DNA of 16,629 nucleotides from an uncultured Clostridia bacterium (GCA_947624755.1 CANQLQ010000015.1:1-16629); one strand, 5' to 3'; shown: positions 1-7,953, counted from the first letter of the stretch. Notes: generated by a model not told the origin, from the sequence alone. A program made the numbers and translations.

Positions 1-26
1 CATTTCCCCTGACAGGGGAATTACCT
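1..26. repeat. Left copy of 26-bp terminal direct repeat
   Basis: The first 26 bases are identical, in the same orientation, to the last 26 bases of the window (16604-16629). They contain a near-perfect palindrome, TTCCCCTGACAGGGGAA (4-20), with 8-bp arms around one central base. At the right end this palindrome is the tail of a longer GC-rich structured repeat, of which only the last part is present here. Bases 27-80 contain no recognisable gene. Confidence 0.9.
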
Positions 27-81
27 TTTGAAAAAGGCGGGCGAAAACTTTTATCGCAAAACAGTTTATCGACAGACAGCA

Positions 82-118
82 GCTCCCTTTTACCAAATCG
101 GAAAAGGGAGCCTTTTTA
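82..118 (+). terminator. Intrinsic terminator for a gene entering from the left
   Basis: A perfect 10-bp stem (GCTCCCTTTT at 82-91 with AAAAGGGAGC at 102-111) encloses a 10-base loop and is followed by a T-rich run (113-120) on the plus strand. The U-run is on the plus side, so it best serves a convergent gene lying left of the window. On the minus strand the hairpin begins just after the stop of the GH36 gene but has no U-run, so it would be weak in that direction. Confidence 0.7.
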
Positions 119-2764
119 TTATACTTCATTGTAAGAAAACGCTTTGTTATATACCTTCAATTTGCTTTCGTCAAAGCGGTATACTTCCCCGCCTTTGAGA
201 TCAAACGAATCCGATTTTGCGCCTGCGTCAAGCTTTTTGTTAAGATAGAGTTTAAGCACGCCGTTTCTTTCGCGCACGGCACAGACTTGTACAACATCGT
301 GAGATGAGCTTTCAGAGGTTACAACAGTATTGCCTACTCTGAAAGATATCTTTTCGCCTTCAAAGCGCAAATCAATTTCTTCGCCTTGTTTGAATAAAAT
401 CCCAATATCTTCTCCGCCTGTTGTTGCAACAAGTGAAAATTCGCCTTTTGAGTGAATTTCACCGCTTTGAATAATATTATTCTCATGGTATTCAAACGCA
501 GCTTCAAAACTGCTTTCTTCAAGATAAATGTTCTTAATACCGCATATAGTATAAGTTTGTTCTTTTTCAAATGAATTTTCAAATTCAAGAATTATACTTC
601 TGTAATCATCAAGAATTTTGCACGAAACAATTTTATTTTGCCCGCATGTGATATCATCGGCAATAATAGTTTGATTGAACATAACTTCAATTTTATTTGC
701 GTCAACAGATTTTATATATTCAATTTCAGTTTTAGGCAAAGATTTTCCAAAAGAATAAATTTTCGTTTCAAAAGGCGCAAGTGTAATATTTACCGTATCG
801 CCAAAGCTTACAAGTCCTTGCGAGCCGTTTTTGTTGTAAGGTAAAATTACCGCCATTTTTGCATATTTGAGGCGGTTTGTCGCGCCTATTGTTTCATCGA
901 GACGCAAAACATATCTTTTTTCGGTATTGCCGCTGTTTCTAAGCATAACAATTCCTTCATCGCCGTTAAAACTTCCGAAGCCGTATATATCGGCTTGTGA
1001 CGGTTTTGCTCCGAACATAACAGAATTTTTGAGAAGATGCAGATTTTCATTAATAAAGCAAAGTACGCTGTTATTTATTCTCCACTTTTCTTCGTTCATA
1101 ATATTGAAGCTGTAATAAAGTTCCCAAAAGGCATTACCTCTTGCCGCCATAGAAAAAAGATAACTTCTAAACTCTTCGTCCGTCATTATAACCTTCGCTT
1201 CGTTTGCATAAATAGGGTCGTGATTGTAAATTCTGCTTTGCGGAAAAGAAAATTTTCTTTCACGAATAAAGTCATAGTATCTGTCATCACGATATGTCAG
1301 AAGCTGATCTTTTTTAGATGCACCTATTTTGCTGCCGTTTGAATCTTTGTCGGTCATTCCAATATCGTCACTTACTTGAAGCCACATACAGTTGACCCAC
1401 TGAAGCATCCAGGGACTCGGCGGTGCGTAACAGGTAAGATTAATAAAGACTCCCTCTTTGCTTTCTTTTTCAAGTCGGTCAAAAACTCCAATCCATTTTT
1501 CCCATACCTCGCTGTAATAATACATATCATCTTTTCCGCCGGTAATATGGTCATGGTTTGAATTACGGCACGGCTTTTGAATAAATCCGTCAAGCTTCCA
1601 ATAACGAAGGTCGAACCTGTTTTGGAAGTCAGCCATCATATCGGAAACTTTTCTAATATATTTGTCGCTTCCAACGTCAACATCAAATGAGCGTTTATTT
1701 AAAAATCCGTTTTTGCCTTTTTCAATTTGTTTTGCAAATTTTATTGTATCCACTGTATATCCGCCGCGAGGGCCGAGCCACATACCAAAGGAAGAACCGA
1801 AAGCTTTTGTCAGCGCCGATGCGGGATAAAATTCATTCGGAAATTTTTTATTAAAACGCCAAAAGTCGCTTTTATAGTCATTCCAGCCGTCATCAACAAC
1901 AAAACAGTCAAGCGGTTTTGAACCGACAGCAGTCATAGCCTTTTCAATTTCAAGAAATGAGCTTTCAATGTTTTCGGCATTGATGTTTAGCATATGATCA
2001 TACCATGAATTATATTGAACACGCATTCTTAACGGCTTTGCAATTTTTTCAATATAATCGTAAAGAGCAAGACGCAATACAGTTTCGTTATCACTTCTCG
2101 AAACACCGATAACAGCTTTATATGAAACATACCTTCCGTTTTCATCAAGTAACGCCGAAACAGGTTTTCCGCTGTAATATTTTACGGTAACTGCCCTGTT
2201 GTCGACCGTATTAACCGTTGCGGGAAATTCACAGCCGACAAAGGTACTTGCGATATATACGGGCTGTCCGAGAGAAAGCGCAAAGCCGCTGATATGAGAG
2301 CCGCTCTGTTGCGGCAAACACTTTAGTTTAAAATCGTCACCAGGAACAACGGGGAAAAAATCAATATAATCAAGAATGGTTTTATCGTTTGGTTCGGTGC
2401 AGGAAAATTCAATATGCTTATTTATATAACTTGCATTTTTTTCAAGTTCATAAATAAGCTTAATTTCAAGCTTTGAGCCTTTTGCCTTTACCGGAGAAAA
2501 CTCAATTACAAGCTTGTCCTTATCCGGGCTTTCAATACCAAATGCATTATTTATTTTCAAATCGTTTGAGCATATTCTTTCACTAAACAGACCGCCCTTA
2601 AAATTAAGCGCAAAAAGCTGAGATGAACTTTCATAGTTTATGACTTGGTTTGATAATTTGTTAAAAAATGAAAATGAGGCAATTTTTGACCTTGAAACCG
2701 CTATATTAACAGCAAGAAAATCATTTTCTATAACATATAAATCCTTTTTTACGAGGTACGGCAT
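119..2764 (-). CDS. GH36-type alpha-galactosidase (melibiase) with Ig-like and LamG-like C-terminal modules
   Basis: An 881-residue protein expected to release alpha-linked galactose or a related sugar from oligosaccharides or glycoconjugates. A beta-sandwich-like N-terminal region (about 1-240) precedes a TIM-barrel catalytic part (about 245-580). The catalytic part carries VVDDGWND (289-296), WKLDGF (389-394, nucleophile candidate D392) and QVSDDIG (463-469, acid/base candidate D466 or D467); these are the GH36/clan GH-D landmarks. After a beta-rich region, residues about 678-760 look like a bacterial Ig-like domain and about 765-870 like a LamG/concanavalin-like domain (GILFKQGEE, AVRERNGVLKLYL). 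There is no signal peptide or membrane segment, so the product should be cytoplasmic, which is unusual for an enzyme with lectin-like modules. The start is supported by AAGGAG eight bases upstream. It lies 76 bases downstream of the hydrolase gene on the same strand. Substrate could instead be alpha-N-acetylgalactosaminide, since GH36 also contains such enzymes. Confidence 0.78.
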   Translation of the reverse strand: MPYLVKKDLYVIENDFLAVNIAVSRSKIASFSFFNKLSNQVINYESSSQLFALNFKGGLFSERICSNDLKINNAFGIESPDKDKLVIEFSPVKAKGSKLEIKLIYELEKNASYINKHIEFSCTEPNDKTILDYIDFFPVVPGDDFKLKCLPQQSGSHISGFALSLGQPVYIASTFVGCEFPATVNTVDNRAVTVKYYSGKPVSALLDENGRYVSYKAVIGVSRSDNETVLRLALYDYIEKIAKPLRMRVQYNSWYDHMLNINAENIESSFLEIEKAMTAVGSKPLDCFVVDDGWNDYKSDFWRFNKKFPNEFYPASALTKAFGSSFGMWLGPRGGYTVDTIKFAKQIEKGKNGFLNKRSFDVDVGSDKYIRKVSDMMADFQNRFDLRYWKLDGFIQKPCRNSNHDHITGGKDDMYYYSEVWEKWIGVFDRLEKESKEGVFINLTCYAPPSPWMLQWVNCMWLQVSDDIGMTDKDSNGSKIGASKKDQLLTYRDDRYYDFIRERKFSFPQSRIYNHDPIYANEAKVIMTDEEFRSYLFSMAARGNAFWELYYSFNIMNEEKWRINNSVLCFINENLHLLKNSVMFGAKPSQADIYGFGSFNGDEGIVMLRNSGNTEKRYVLRLDETIGATNRLKYAKMAVILPYNKNGSQGLVSFGDTVNITLAPFETKIYSFGKSLPKTEIEYIKSVDANKIEVMFNQTIIADDITCGQNKIVSCKILDDYRSIILEFENSFEKEQTYTICGIKNIYLEESSFEAAFEYHENNIIQSGEIHSKGEFSLVATTGGEDIGILFKQGEEIDLRFEGEKISFRVGNTVVTSESSSHDVVQVCAVRERNGVLKLYLNKKLDAGAKSDSFDLKGGEVYRFDESKLKVYNKAFSYNEV

Positions 2765-2810
2765 TTAACATTCTCTCCTTAAATCTTTTAATAAGAAAAG
2801 TTTTTCATAA

Positions 2811-2844
2811 TTAGGGTAGCTTGTATTAATCAGTGCTTCCTTAG
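2811..2844 (-). repeat. Palindromic dispersed element, copy A (short form)
   Basis: Read on the minus strand it begins CTAAGGAAGCACTGATTAA and ends CAAGCTACCCTAA. Its first 31 bases match the left half of copy D (13671-13701) closely, including the shared stretch AATACAAGCTACCCT. It has no interior between the ends. Its outer edge provides the TAA stop codon of the hydrolase gene (2841-2843), and it fills the gap between that gene and the GH36 gene. Confidence 0.7.
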
Positions 2845-3776
2845 ACTATGCTGTCTGCCCACGAAATTACATCGCTGCAAACTTTTTCAAAACATTCTTT
2901 TTCGTTTAGAATTTCATGTCTTGCGTTTTCATATATGTGCATTGTAATATTGTCTTTTCCGGCATTTTTAAGACCGTCATATACCTGTTTTACCCCTTTT
3001 GTGTATGCGCCTACGGGATCCATGGAACCCGATATAATAAGAACAGGAAGGGCTTTGGGATAGTTTTCAAACCAATCCTTGCCGGATACGCTCGAAAGAA
3101 GGTTAAACATATCACGATAGCCGTATGCGGTGAAAAGGAAACCGCAAAGGCTGTCGGCAATATATTTGTCAACCTGTTCATTATCTCTTGAAAGCCAGTC
3201 AAAAGCTGTTCTGCCTTCAAATTTTTTATTGTATGCGCCAAAAGCAAGCTTGTCAATAAAAGCGCTTCGGTGATGTGTACCCTTAACTTTACCTATCAAT
3301 GCAGCAATTGCCGCCCCCATACCTGCCGCAGGATTAGGACCCGATGTGCCGCAGAAAACAGCGCCTGAAAGTTCATTTGCATATTTGAATGAAAAACTTC
3401 TTGAAACAAACGAACCCATGCTGTGTCCGAAAAAGATAACAGGTTTACCGGGGTTTTCTTCTTTTGCGATTTCAAGAAGCGTGTGACAATCTTCTACAAA
3501 ATTCTTCCAGCCGTCTTTTTTACCGAAGTATCCGAGTTCATCATCAGAAGAAATGCTTTGACCGTGGCCGAGATGGTCATTGATATAAACCGCAAACCCG
3601 TTTTCACAAAGAACATCTGCAAAAGCTTCATATCTTTCAAGGTGCTCAGCCATACCGTGAGCTATCTGAAAAACTGCTTTTATGCTGCTTTCATTTTCGG
3701 GTTTGTAGCTTGCGGCGTGAATATCGGCAAGACCGGAAACGGATTTGAACGTAAATTCTTTTTTTATTGCTTTCAT
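2841..3776 (-). CDS. Alpha/beta hydrolase, monoacylglycerol lipase / lysophospholipase type
   Basis: A 311-residue serine hydrolase predicted to cleave acylglycerol or lysophospholipid esters in the cytoplasm. The catalytic triad is visible: Ser119 in GHSMGS, Asp253 in SGSMDP and His287 in ARHEI. The HGMAEHLERY segment (40-49) is typical of Hydrolase_4/monoglyceride lipases. An in-frame ATG exists six codons upstream (3792-3794), but it precedes the GGAGG (3785-3789), which is ideally placed eight bases before the ATG at 3774-3776; the shorter start is therefore chosen. No signal peptide is present. It is the first gene of a possible two-gene minus-strand unit with the GH36 enzyme, although the biochemical link between them is not obvious. 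Its stop codon lies inside a dispersed repeat (copy A), so the final residues may have been altered by that insertion. The exact substrate cannot be read from the sequence. Confidence 0.88.
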   Translation of the reverse strand: MKAIKKEFTFKSVSGLADIHAASYKPENESSIKAVFQIAHGMAEHLERYEAFADVLCENGFAVYINDHLGHGQSISSDDELGYFGKKDGWKNFVEDCHTLLEIAKEENPGKPVIFFGHSMGSFVSRSFSFKYANELSGAVFCGTSGPNPAAGMGAAIAALIGKVKGTHHRSAFIDKLAFGAYNKKFEGRTAFDWLSRDNEQVDKYIADSLCGFLFTAYGYRDMFNLLSSVSGKDWFENYPKALPVLIISGSMDPVGAYTKGVKQVYDGLKNAGKDNITMHIYENARHEILNEKECFEKVCSDVISWADSIV

Positions 3777-3819
3777 AACATTTTCCTCCAACATACTTAA
3801 ATTTAATATATATTAATTT

Positions 3820-3828
3820 ATTATAACA
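3820..3828 (-). promoter_or_regulatory. Extended -10 element of the hydrolase gene
   Basis: On the minus strand the sequence TGTTATAAT forms an extended -10 box about 30 bases before the ribosome binding site of the hydrolase gene. No convincing -35 box lies 16-18 bases further upstream; an extended -10 can function without one. The surrounding 3795-3960 region is very AT-rich and holds no gene. Confidence 0.4.
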
Positions 3829-3901
3829 TATAAAATTTTTTGTTTGGTATATTTTGTTAAATAAAGCTATTGTTAAATTCAACAAAAAACAAAATCATTT
3901 T

Positions 3902-3919
3902 TTTACATACAAATGTAAA
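3902..3919. promoter_or_regulatory. Perfect inverted repeat upstream of sleB, possible operator
   Basis: TTTACAT and ATGTAAA form perfect 7-bp arms separated by four bases, about 55 bases before the sleB start. A TATAAT lies downstream at 3931-3936 but lacks a well-spaced vegetative -35 box. The symmetry suggests a dimeric repressor site or part of a developmental promoter. No named regulator can be assigned. Confidence 0.4.
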
Positions 3920-3974
3920 ATCAAGATGTATATAATAATCTTCTCTTGAAAAAATAGTCTCAGAGGTGTTTATA

Positions 3975-4691
3975 ATGAAAATAAGAAATTCAAATAAAAT
4001 TTTTTCATTCTTACGTACAGCTTTTATCTGTCTTATTATTATGAGTTTACTTTCGGTAACATATAACTATGAAAGCGGAAACGCCGATAATCAATATATC
4101 TATACTCTTTCAAAGCTTGGATCACGGGGAGAAGAGGTCAGAAAAATTCAGCAAAAACTTAAACAACTCGGATATTACAAAGGTTCAGTCGATGGAATTT
4201 ACGGAACGGGAACCCGTAATGCAGTAATAGCCTTTCAAAAAAACTGCGGATTAACAGCCGACGGTATTGCAGGTCCGAAAACATTAACTTATCTTGGCTT
4301 AGGTTCTTCTTCGTCATATTCGTCCTCAGGCAAATATTCAACAAGCGATGTTCAGCTTTTGTCAAAATTGATAGCCGCCGAGGCAAGAGGAGAAAACTAT
4401 ACCGGACAAGTTGCGGTAGGCGCCGTAGTTCTCAACAGGATCTCTCATTCATCGTTTCCCGACACCATTGCCGGTGTAATTTATCAAAAAGGTGCATTTT
4501 CCTGTGTAAATGATTCAAACTGGGCTGTTGCCGGGAATGAAACTTCTCTTAAAGCGGCGAGAGACTGTGTAAACGGCTGGGATCCGAGCGGAGGAGCAAT
4601 TTATTATTATAATCCATCTAAGACCTCAAACAAATTTATGCTCTCAAGACCGGTTATAAAAACAATAGGCAACCATGTTTTTTGCAGATAA
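3975..4691 (+). CDS. sleB: Spore cortex-lytic enzyme SleB
   Basis: A 238-residue lytic transglycosylase-type hydrolase that degrades spore cortex peptidoglycan during germination. It has a hydrophobic N-terminal signal or anchor (about 11-31) and a peptidoglycan-binding domain 1 (about 47-108, with LGSRGEEVRKIQQKLKQLGY and the DGIYG-GTRNAV-FQ pattern). A Ser-rich linker (about 110-122) leads to a SleB/Hydrolase_2 catalytic domain (about 126-238). The first Glu of AAEARGE (E136) matches the family's catalytic glutamate, and the GAFSC and NPSKTSN motifs are also present. The start is the ATG at 3975, placed correctly behind AGAGGTG (3962-3968); a GTG at 3966 overlaps that site and is rejected. 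The usual partner gene ypeB is not adjacent. Sporulation-specific expression is likely from the family, but no clear SigG promoter was recognised. Confidence 0.94.
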   Translation: MKIRNSNKIFSFLRTAFICLIIMSLLSVTYNYESGNADNQYIYTLSKLGSRGEEVRKIQQKLKQLGYYKGSVDGIYGTGTRNAVIAFQKNCGLTADGIAGPKTLTYLGLGSSSSYSSSGKYSTSDVQLLSKLIAAEARGENYTGQVAVGAVVLNRISHSSFPDTIAGVIYQKGAFSCVNDSNWAVAGNETSLKAARDCVNGWDPSGGAIYYYNPSKTSNKFMLSRPVIKTIGNHVFCR

Positions 4692-4712
4692 GACTAAAAC
4701 GCAAGTTAAACA

Positions 4713-4757
4713 TTAAAAAAGGGCTGTTCTAAATCTTTTCAGAACAACCGCTTTTTG
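4713..4757. terminator. Bidirectional terminator between sleB and the GH43 gene
   Basis: TGTTCT (4725-4730) pairs with AGAACA (4741-4746), and the stem is extended by GG/CC across one mismatch. It is flanked by AAAAAA on the left (4715-4720) and TTTTT on the right (4752-4756). The A-stem-T layout gives a U-run in both directions, fitting its place between convergent genes. A second T-run follows at 4762-4768. Confidence 0.75.
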
Positions 4758-4796
4758 TATTGTTTTTTCTAAAAATTAAAATTAGATATAAATTTT

Positions 4797-7016
4797 TTAC
4801 TGTGCAAGAACAATATCGGCTACTTCTTTTGTCATTTTGTCGATATCTGCCTGTGACGGATTTGAACTTATTTTACTCATTTTTTTGTTATATTCGTCCT
4901 GTACCGATTCATTTGCAAACGAAAGCAGATAGTCAAACGCATCGGTGGAAATGCCGACAAACGAAGAACAGTTCTTCTTGCCCCATATTGTACTGCCGTC
5001 GTTACCGACTCCGCTGAAAATGAGAGTACCTTCCCCGAGCTCCCAGTCCCAAGCAGTTGTCGGATAAATAGTATAGGTAACGCCGTCAAGAAGCATTTCA
5101 TAAGAATATTTGGTTTTCTTTTCAAATTTAAGCTTTGAAAGCCTCGTTTCTTGTGCAATATCGTTTTTGCTGATTGCGGCGGTATTCATAATAGTTACCG
5201 GAGAGGAAACATTTCTTTCAATCGCCTTATAGTCCTCTCTGCTTGCACCGTTGTCAAATACTATGACGTCCCAGTTTCCGTTCATAAGCGACTGCTTGAT
5301 ACTTGACTTTGCTTTTTCTCCGGTATAAGCTTCGGCTACTGCAATGGGCCAATCGTTTTCATCAAAGAAAATTTGTCTTATTTCAAGTCCCGGTTTCATA
5401 TCGGCTTTGACTTCATCTTCTTCATCAAAATCCTTTTCGCCTGTATAAATTTCTTCGCCGACTTTATAAAATACTCTTGATTGAGACGCCATTATCCATT
5501 TTCCGTCATCGGTTTTGATTATACTCGGACTTCCGGTCGAAGCCTTTCCGATATCGGAATATAAAACGCCGCCGTTGCTGCTCATCTCAAAGTTGTATCC
5601 TCCGATGAGTTTCAAGCCTTTTGTGTACTGGTTATTAATTTGGTTTTTGCCGAATTTGCTCATTGATTTTCCGTTGAAATCAAGATAAGGACCGTTTATG
5701 TTTTGGCTTCTTGCAACTCGGATATTATAATTGTTCTGACTGTCTCCGTAGGTTACAAACATATAATAATAATCATTTGATTTGTCATAAATCAAATCGC
5801 AGGCAGTAACAAGACTTCCTTCATTTCTGCCAAGCGCAGGTACTCTGCCGGGATTTGCAATAAGGATACCTGTATTAAATCTTGCCTTCCCGTGCAGGGT
5901 TGAAATCTCATCGCCCTGAGAATTATAATCTTCATTTTTGCTCAAAAGACCTGTTTTTGAATTAAGCTCAAGCAGATAAATTCCTCCTTGAATTTTTTCT
6001 CTGCCGAAATATGAACCGTAAGCCATAAACAGACCGCCGTCTTTATCTCTGAATACAGACGGATGAACAGCATTGCTTGCATCATAATAATACTTTGGAT
6101 TTTCTTTATCACTTTCGGAGTTTCGTCCGCAGGTGCTGATAACAAGACCTACATCCTGCCAGTCTTTATTTTCAACCGAATATTCAAGGTCGGTTGTTCT
6201 GACACAGAAAATAGCTGATTCGTTTGCGTTCAAAGATTTAGAAAGTGAGAAGTAGAGATAGTAATAAGAACCGATTTTTATTATATCCGGACCTATCGGC
6301 TGACGGTTATTAGTGGAAGTAGAATTGCTGAGAACTTTGTCATAACCGTGAGCCTTTGCCCATTTTGACACAGAAACAAACTCGCTGAAATCCATAATAG
6401 AATCGTCTTGAGCATTTTCCGGGGTCGGGAAATAAGTAGTTCTGTTTTCCCAGTTGATAAGATCTTTCGACCTCATTACCTTATTGCCTGAGCCAAAGCA
6501 ATAGTAATATTCCGACTTTGAATCGTAAATTATAGACGGATCTTCAAAATCATAGGCATTTTCACAGCCAAAATATTCGGTATCGGCTTTAACTAATATT
6601 GTGGGTTTATTATCGTATTTAATTTCGGTATTCTCCTGAACCTTTCCCGGTCTTTCCCCTTTTTTGAAAAAAGCGAGAACAGTAAGCTTTTCTTTTACTT
6701 TGGTTTTATATTGGAGCATATTAACCTCGTCGGTAACATTTTCTCCGTTTACAATAAGCTTTGATAAATTATAATAATTTGAATCGGTACGTTCGGGATT
6801 GATGTTAATTGTTATTGACTCACCCGGTTTACACATTACAACATATTTATTGTCCGACCCTTTGGTTTCATTGTTTTCAACCGTCATTACACCGTGAGAA
6901 AAACTTTCAATGAATACGGGATAGTCCGAAGGTTTAACATATTTTAGATACATCATACCGACAGTTATAAGCAAAGCAGCCGATACCAAAAAAAATGCCA
7001 TAAATTTTTTAAACAT
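4797..7016 (-). CDS. Membrane-anchored GH43 arabinanase / arabinofuranosidase-like enzyme
   Basis: A protein of about 739 residues expected to cleave arabinan or another arabinose- or xylose-containing polymer at the cell surface. A single N-terminal membrane helix follows a short basic start, then a beta-rich region, then a five-bladed GH43 propeller. Landmarks, numbered from the TTG at 7040 (subtract 8 for this start), are: NAYDFEDPS (base candidate D167); QPIGPDI (247-253); NAVHPSVFRDKDG (323-335, where GH43 arabinanases normally have Asp at the His position); and RNEGS (acid candidate E407). Residues about 590-700 resemble the beta-barrel C-terminal domain of arabinanases. The start is uncertain: the ATG at 7014-7016 gives a clean MFKKFMAFF anchor but has no good ribosome site, while a TTG at 7038-7040 sits inside a palindrome with AAAAGGA too close. 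It follows the DUF4364 gene and probably shares its transcript. Confidence 0.82.
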   Translation of the reverse strand: MFKKFMAFFLVSAALLITVGMMYLKYVKPSDYPVFIESFSHGVMTVENNETKGSDNKYVVMCKPGESITININPERTDSNYYNLSKLIVNGENVTDEVNMLQYKTKVKEKLTVLAFFKKGERPGKVQENTEIKYDNKPTILVKADTEYFGCENAYDFEDPSIIYDSKSEYYYCFGSGNKVMRSKDLINWENRTTYFPTPENAQDDSIMDFSEFVSVSKWAKAHGYDKVLSNSTSTNNRQPIGPDIIKIGSYYYLYFSLSKSLNANESAIFCVRTTDLEYSVENKDWQDVGLVISTCGRNSESDKENPKYYYDASNAVHPSVFRDKDGGLFMAYGSYFGREKIQGGIYLLELNSKTGLLSKNEDYNSQGDEISTLHGKARFNTGILIANPGRVPALGRNEGSLVTACDLIYDKSNDYYYMFVTYGDSQNNYNIRVARSQNINGPYLDFNGKSMSKFGKNQINNQYTKGLKLIGGYNFEMSSNGGVLYSDIGKASTGSPSIIKTDDGKWIMASQSRVFYKVGEEIYTGEKDFDEEDEVKADMKPGLEIRQIFFDENDWPIAVAEAYTGEKAKSSIKQSLMNGNWDVIVFDNGASREDYKAIERNVSSPVTIMNTAAISKNDIAQETRLSKLKFEKKTKYSYEMLLDGVTYTIYPTTAWDWELGEGTLIFSGVGNDGSTIWGKKNCSSFVGISTDAFDYLLSFANESVQDEYNKKMSKISSNPSQADIDKMTKEVADIVLAQ

Positions 7017-7029
7017 ATTTATTATTTGA

Positions 7030-7049
7030 TAAAAGGACAAGTCCTTTTA
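7030..7049. promoter_or_regulatory. Perfect palindrome at the 5' end of the GH43 gene
   Basis: AAAAGGAC and GTCCTTTT, extended by one further T-A pair, form 9-bp arms around two central bases. On the minus strand one arm contains the AAAAGGA that could serve as ribosome binding site, and the centre contains the alternative TTG start. It could be an operator for a dimeric repressor or an mRNA hairpin that masks translation of the GH43 gene. Which of these applies is inference. Confidence 0.5.
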
Positions 7050-7073
7050 CCGTTTCCTTTCTTTGATTATAAT

Positions 7074-7101
7074 ATTATACTTAAAAATTACTCAACGGCA
7101 A
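7074..7101 (-). promoter_or_regulatory. Possible promoter of the GH43 gene
   Basis: On the minus strand TTGCCG (7096-7101) is followed after 16 bases by TATAAT (7074-7079); a second TATAAT lies at 7066-7071. The -35 box would fall inside the end of the DUF4364 gene. This would allow the GH43 gene to be expressed separately from its upstream neighbour. Perfect -10 but a partial -35 match, so confidence is modest. Confidence 0.35.
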
Positions 7102-7642
7102 GGGAAGATATTATATCCGAATAAATTGAAGCCGCATTATTATAAAAATTTTTCTTGACTAATTCTATCTGAGAGCTGTCCGAAACATAAACCGTAAGCT
7201 TCAAAAGCTCAGTTCCGACATCTTCAAGTGTAAAACTTACATGGTATCCATGGTCAAGAGCGGTAACTTCCGCCTTGATTTCACGTTCGGCTCTGTCTCT
7301 TGCAAAAATACGAAAAGCGGAATTGACTGCCTTTTCACGAATTGAACGCGGCAAGGATTTTTCTATTTGACTGACATCAAAAATTGCCTGCTGTGTTATG
7401 GTCAAAACTTCTTCACCGTTTTCAAGTTCGCAGATAAGTCTGCCATTTTTGACAAGCTCGCTGACAGCCTCATTAATTACAAAATAATTCGCAATATAGT
7501 TGTCTTGCAGAATTTCATTTATTTTAGAACGTGAAACAGGCGCATCAAGCTTTTTTAGAAGGTAACATATGAGAAGCTTAATATCTGCTTTTTCACGAAG
7601 GCCGCCGGGAGCAATGCCTTCATTGAACGAACCTTGTTCCAT
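7088..7642 (-). CDS. DUF4364 family protein (winged-helix-like)
   Basis: A 184-residue protein matching what I know of the DUF4364 family. The N-terminal part (about 20-90) contains the recognisable LLICYLLKKLDAPVSRSKI and the downstream AVSELVKNGRLI, a helix-turn-helix/winged-helix pattern. The C-terminal half (about 110-184) is a beta-rich region (EREIKAEVTALDHGYHVSFTL) of unknown role. The family has no established biochemical function that I can state; the fold suggests DNA binding or transcription regulation. The start is supported by GGAG ten bases before the ATG at 7640-7642. It lies upstream of the GH43 gene with about 70 bases between them, so it could regulate or simply be cotranscribed with it. 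Confidence 0.78.
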   Translation of the reverse strand: MEQGSFNEGIAPGGLREKADIKLLICYLLKKLDAPVSRSKINEILQDNYIANYFVINEAVSELVKNGRLICELENGEEVLTITQQAIFDVSQIEKSLPRSIREKAVNSAFRIFARDRAEREIKAEVTALDHGYHVSFTLEDVGTELLKLTVYVSDSSQIELVKKNFYNNAASIYSDIISSLAVE

Positions 7643-7767
7643 ATAGATTTCACTCCAAATATTTACATAAAATAACTTTATTTAGTTTAGCACAATTTAA
7701 TTTAAAAATAAATAGTATTTGTATAAAAAAACGCAAATATTACAAATGTTTTATAATTGCTTAATAC

Positions 7768-7945
7768 TAAGGAACCACTGATTAAATCACGCTTGCCGGC
7801 TGAACGCGCATCTTGCACCGATATTTTCCGTCATTTTTGCCAAAAGCTCCTTGAAATACGTCAGTATTCCTGCGTCGCTTTTGACAATCTGACGAAAAAT
7901 TCGGCGGCGCAATCTGCACGTTCGATTTAATCAGCGCATCCCTAA
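7768..7945 (+). repeat. Palindromic dispersed element, copy B (long form, about 178 bp)
   Basis: The left end TAAGGAACCACTGATTAAATC (the last 20 of these at 7769-7788) and the right end GATTTAATCAGCGCATCCC (7924-7942, then TAA) are imperfect inverted repeats of each other. Both match the ends of copies C and D. The interior of about 135 bases is distinctly richer in GC than its flanks and contains smaller inverted segments (CGTCAG at 7859-7864 with CTGACG at 7889-7894). No credible protein is encoded. It occupies most of the 406-base gap between the DUF4364 gene and the yjjG-type gene; the remainder (7643-7767 and 7946-8048) is AT-rich leader sequence. Confidence 0.75.
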
Positions 7946-7953
7946 GAGAATAA

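Noticed and set aside
334..588. Long open frames overlapping the GH36, GH43 and GH13 genes in other frames
   Set aside because: They lie wholly inside strongly supported genes, show no family features, and reflect codon bias of the real frame.
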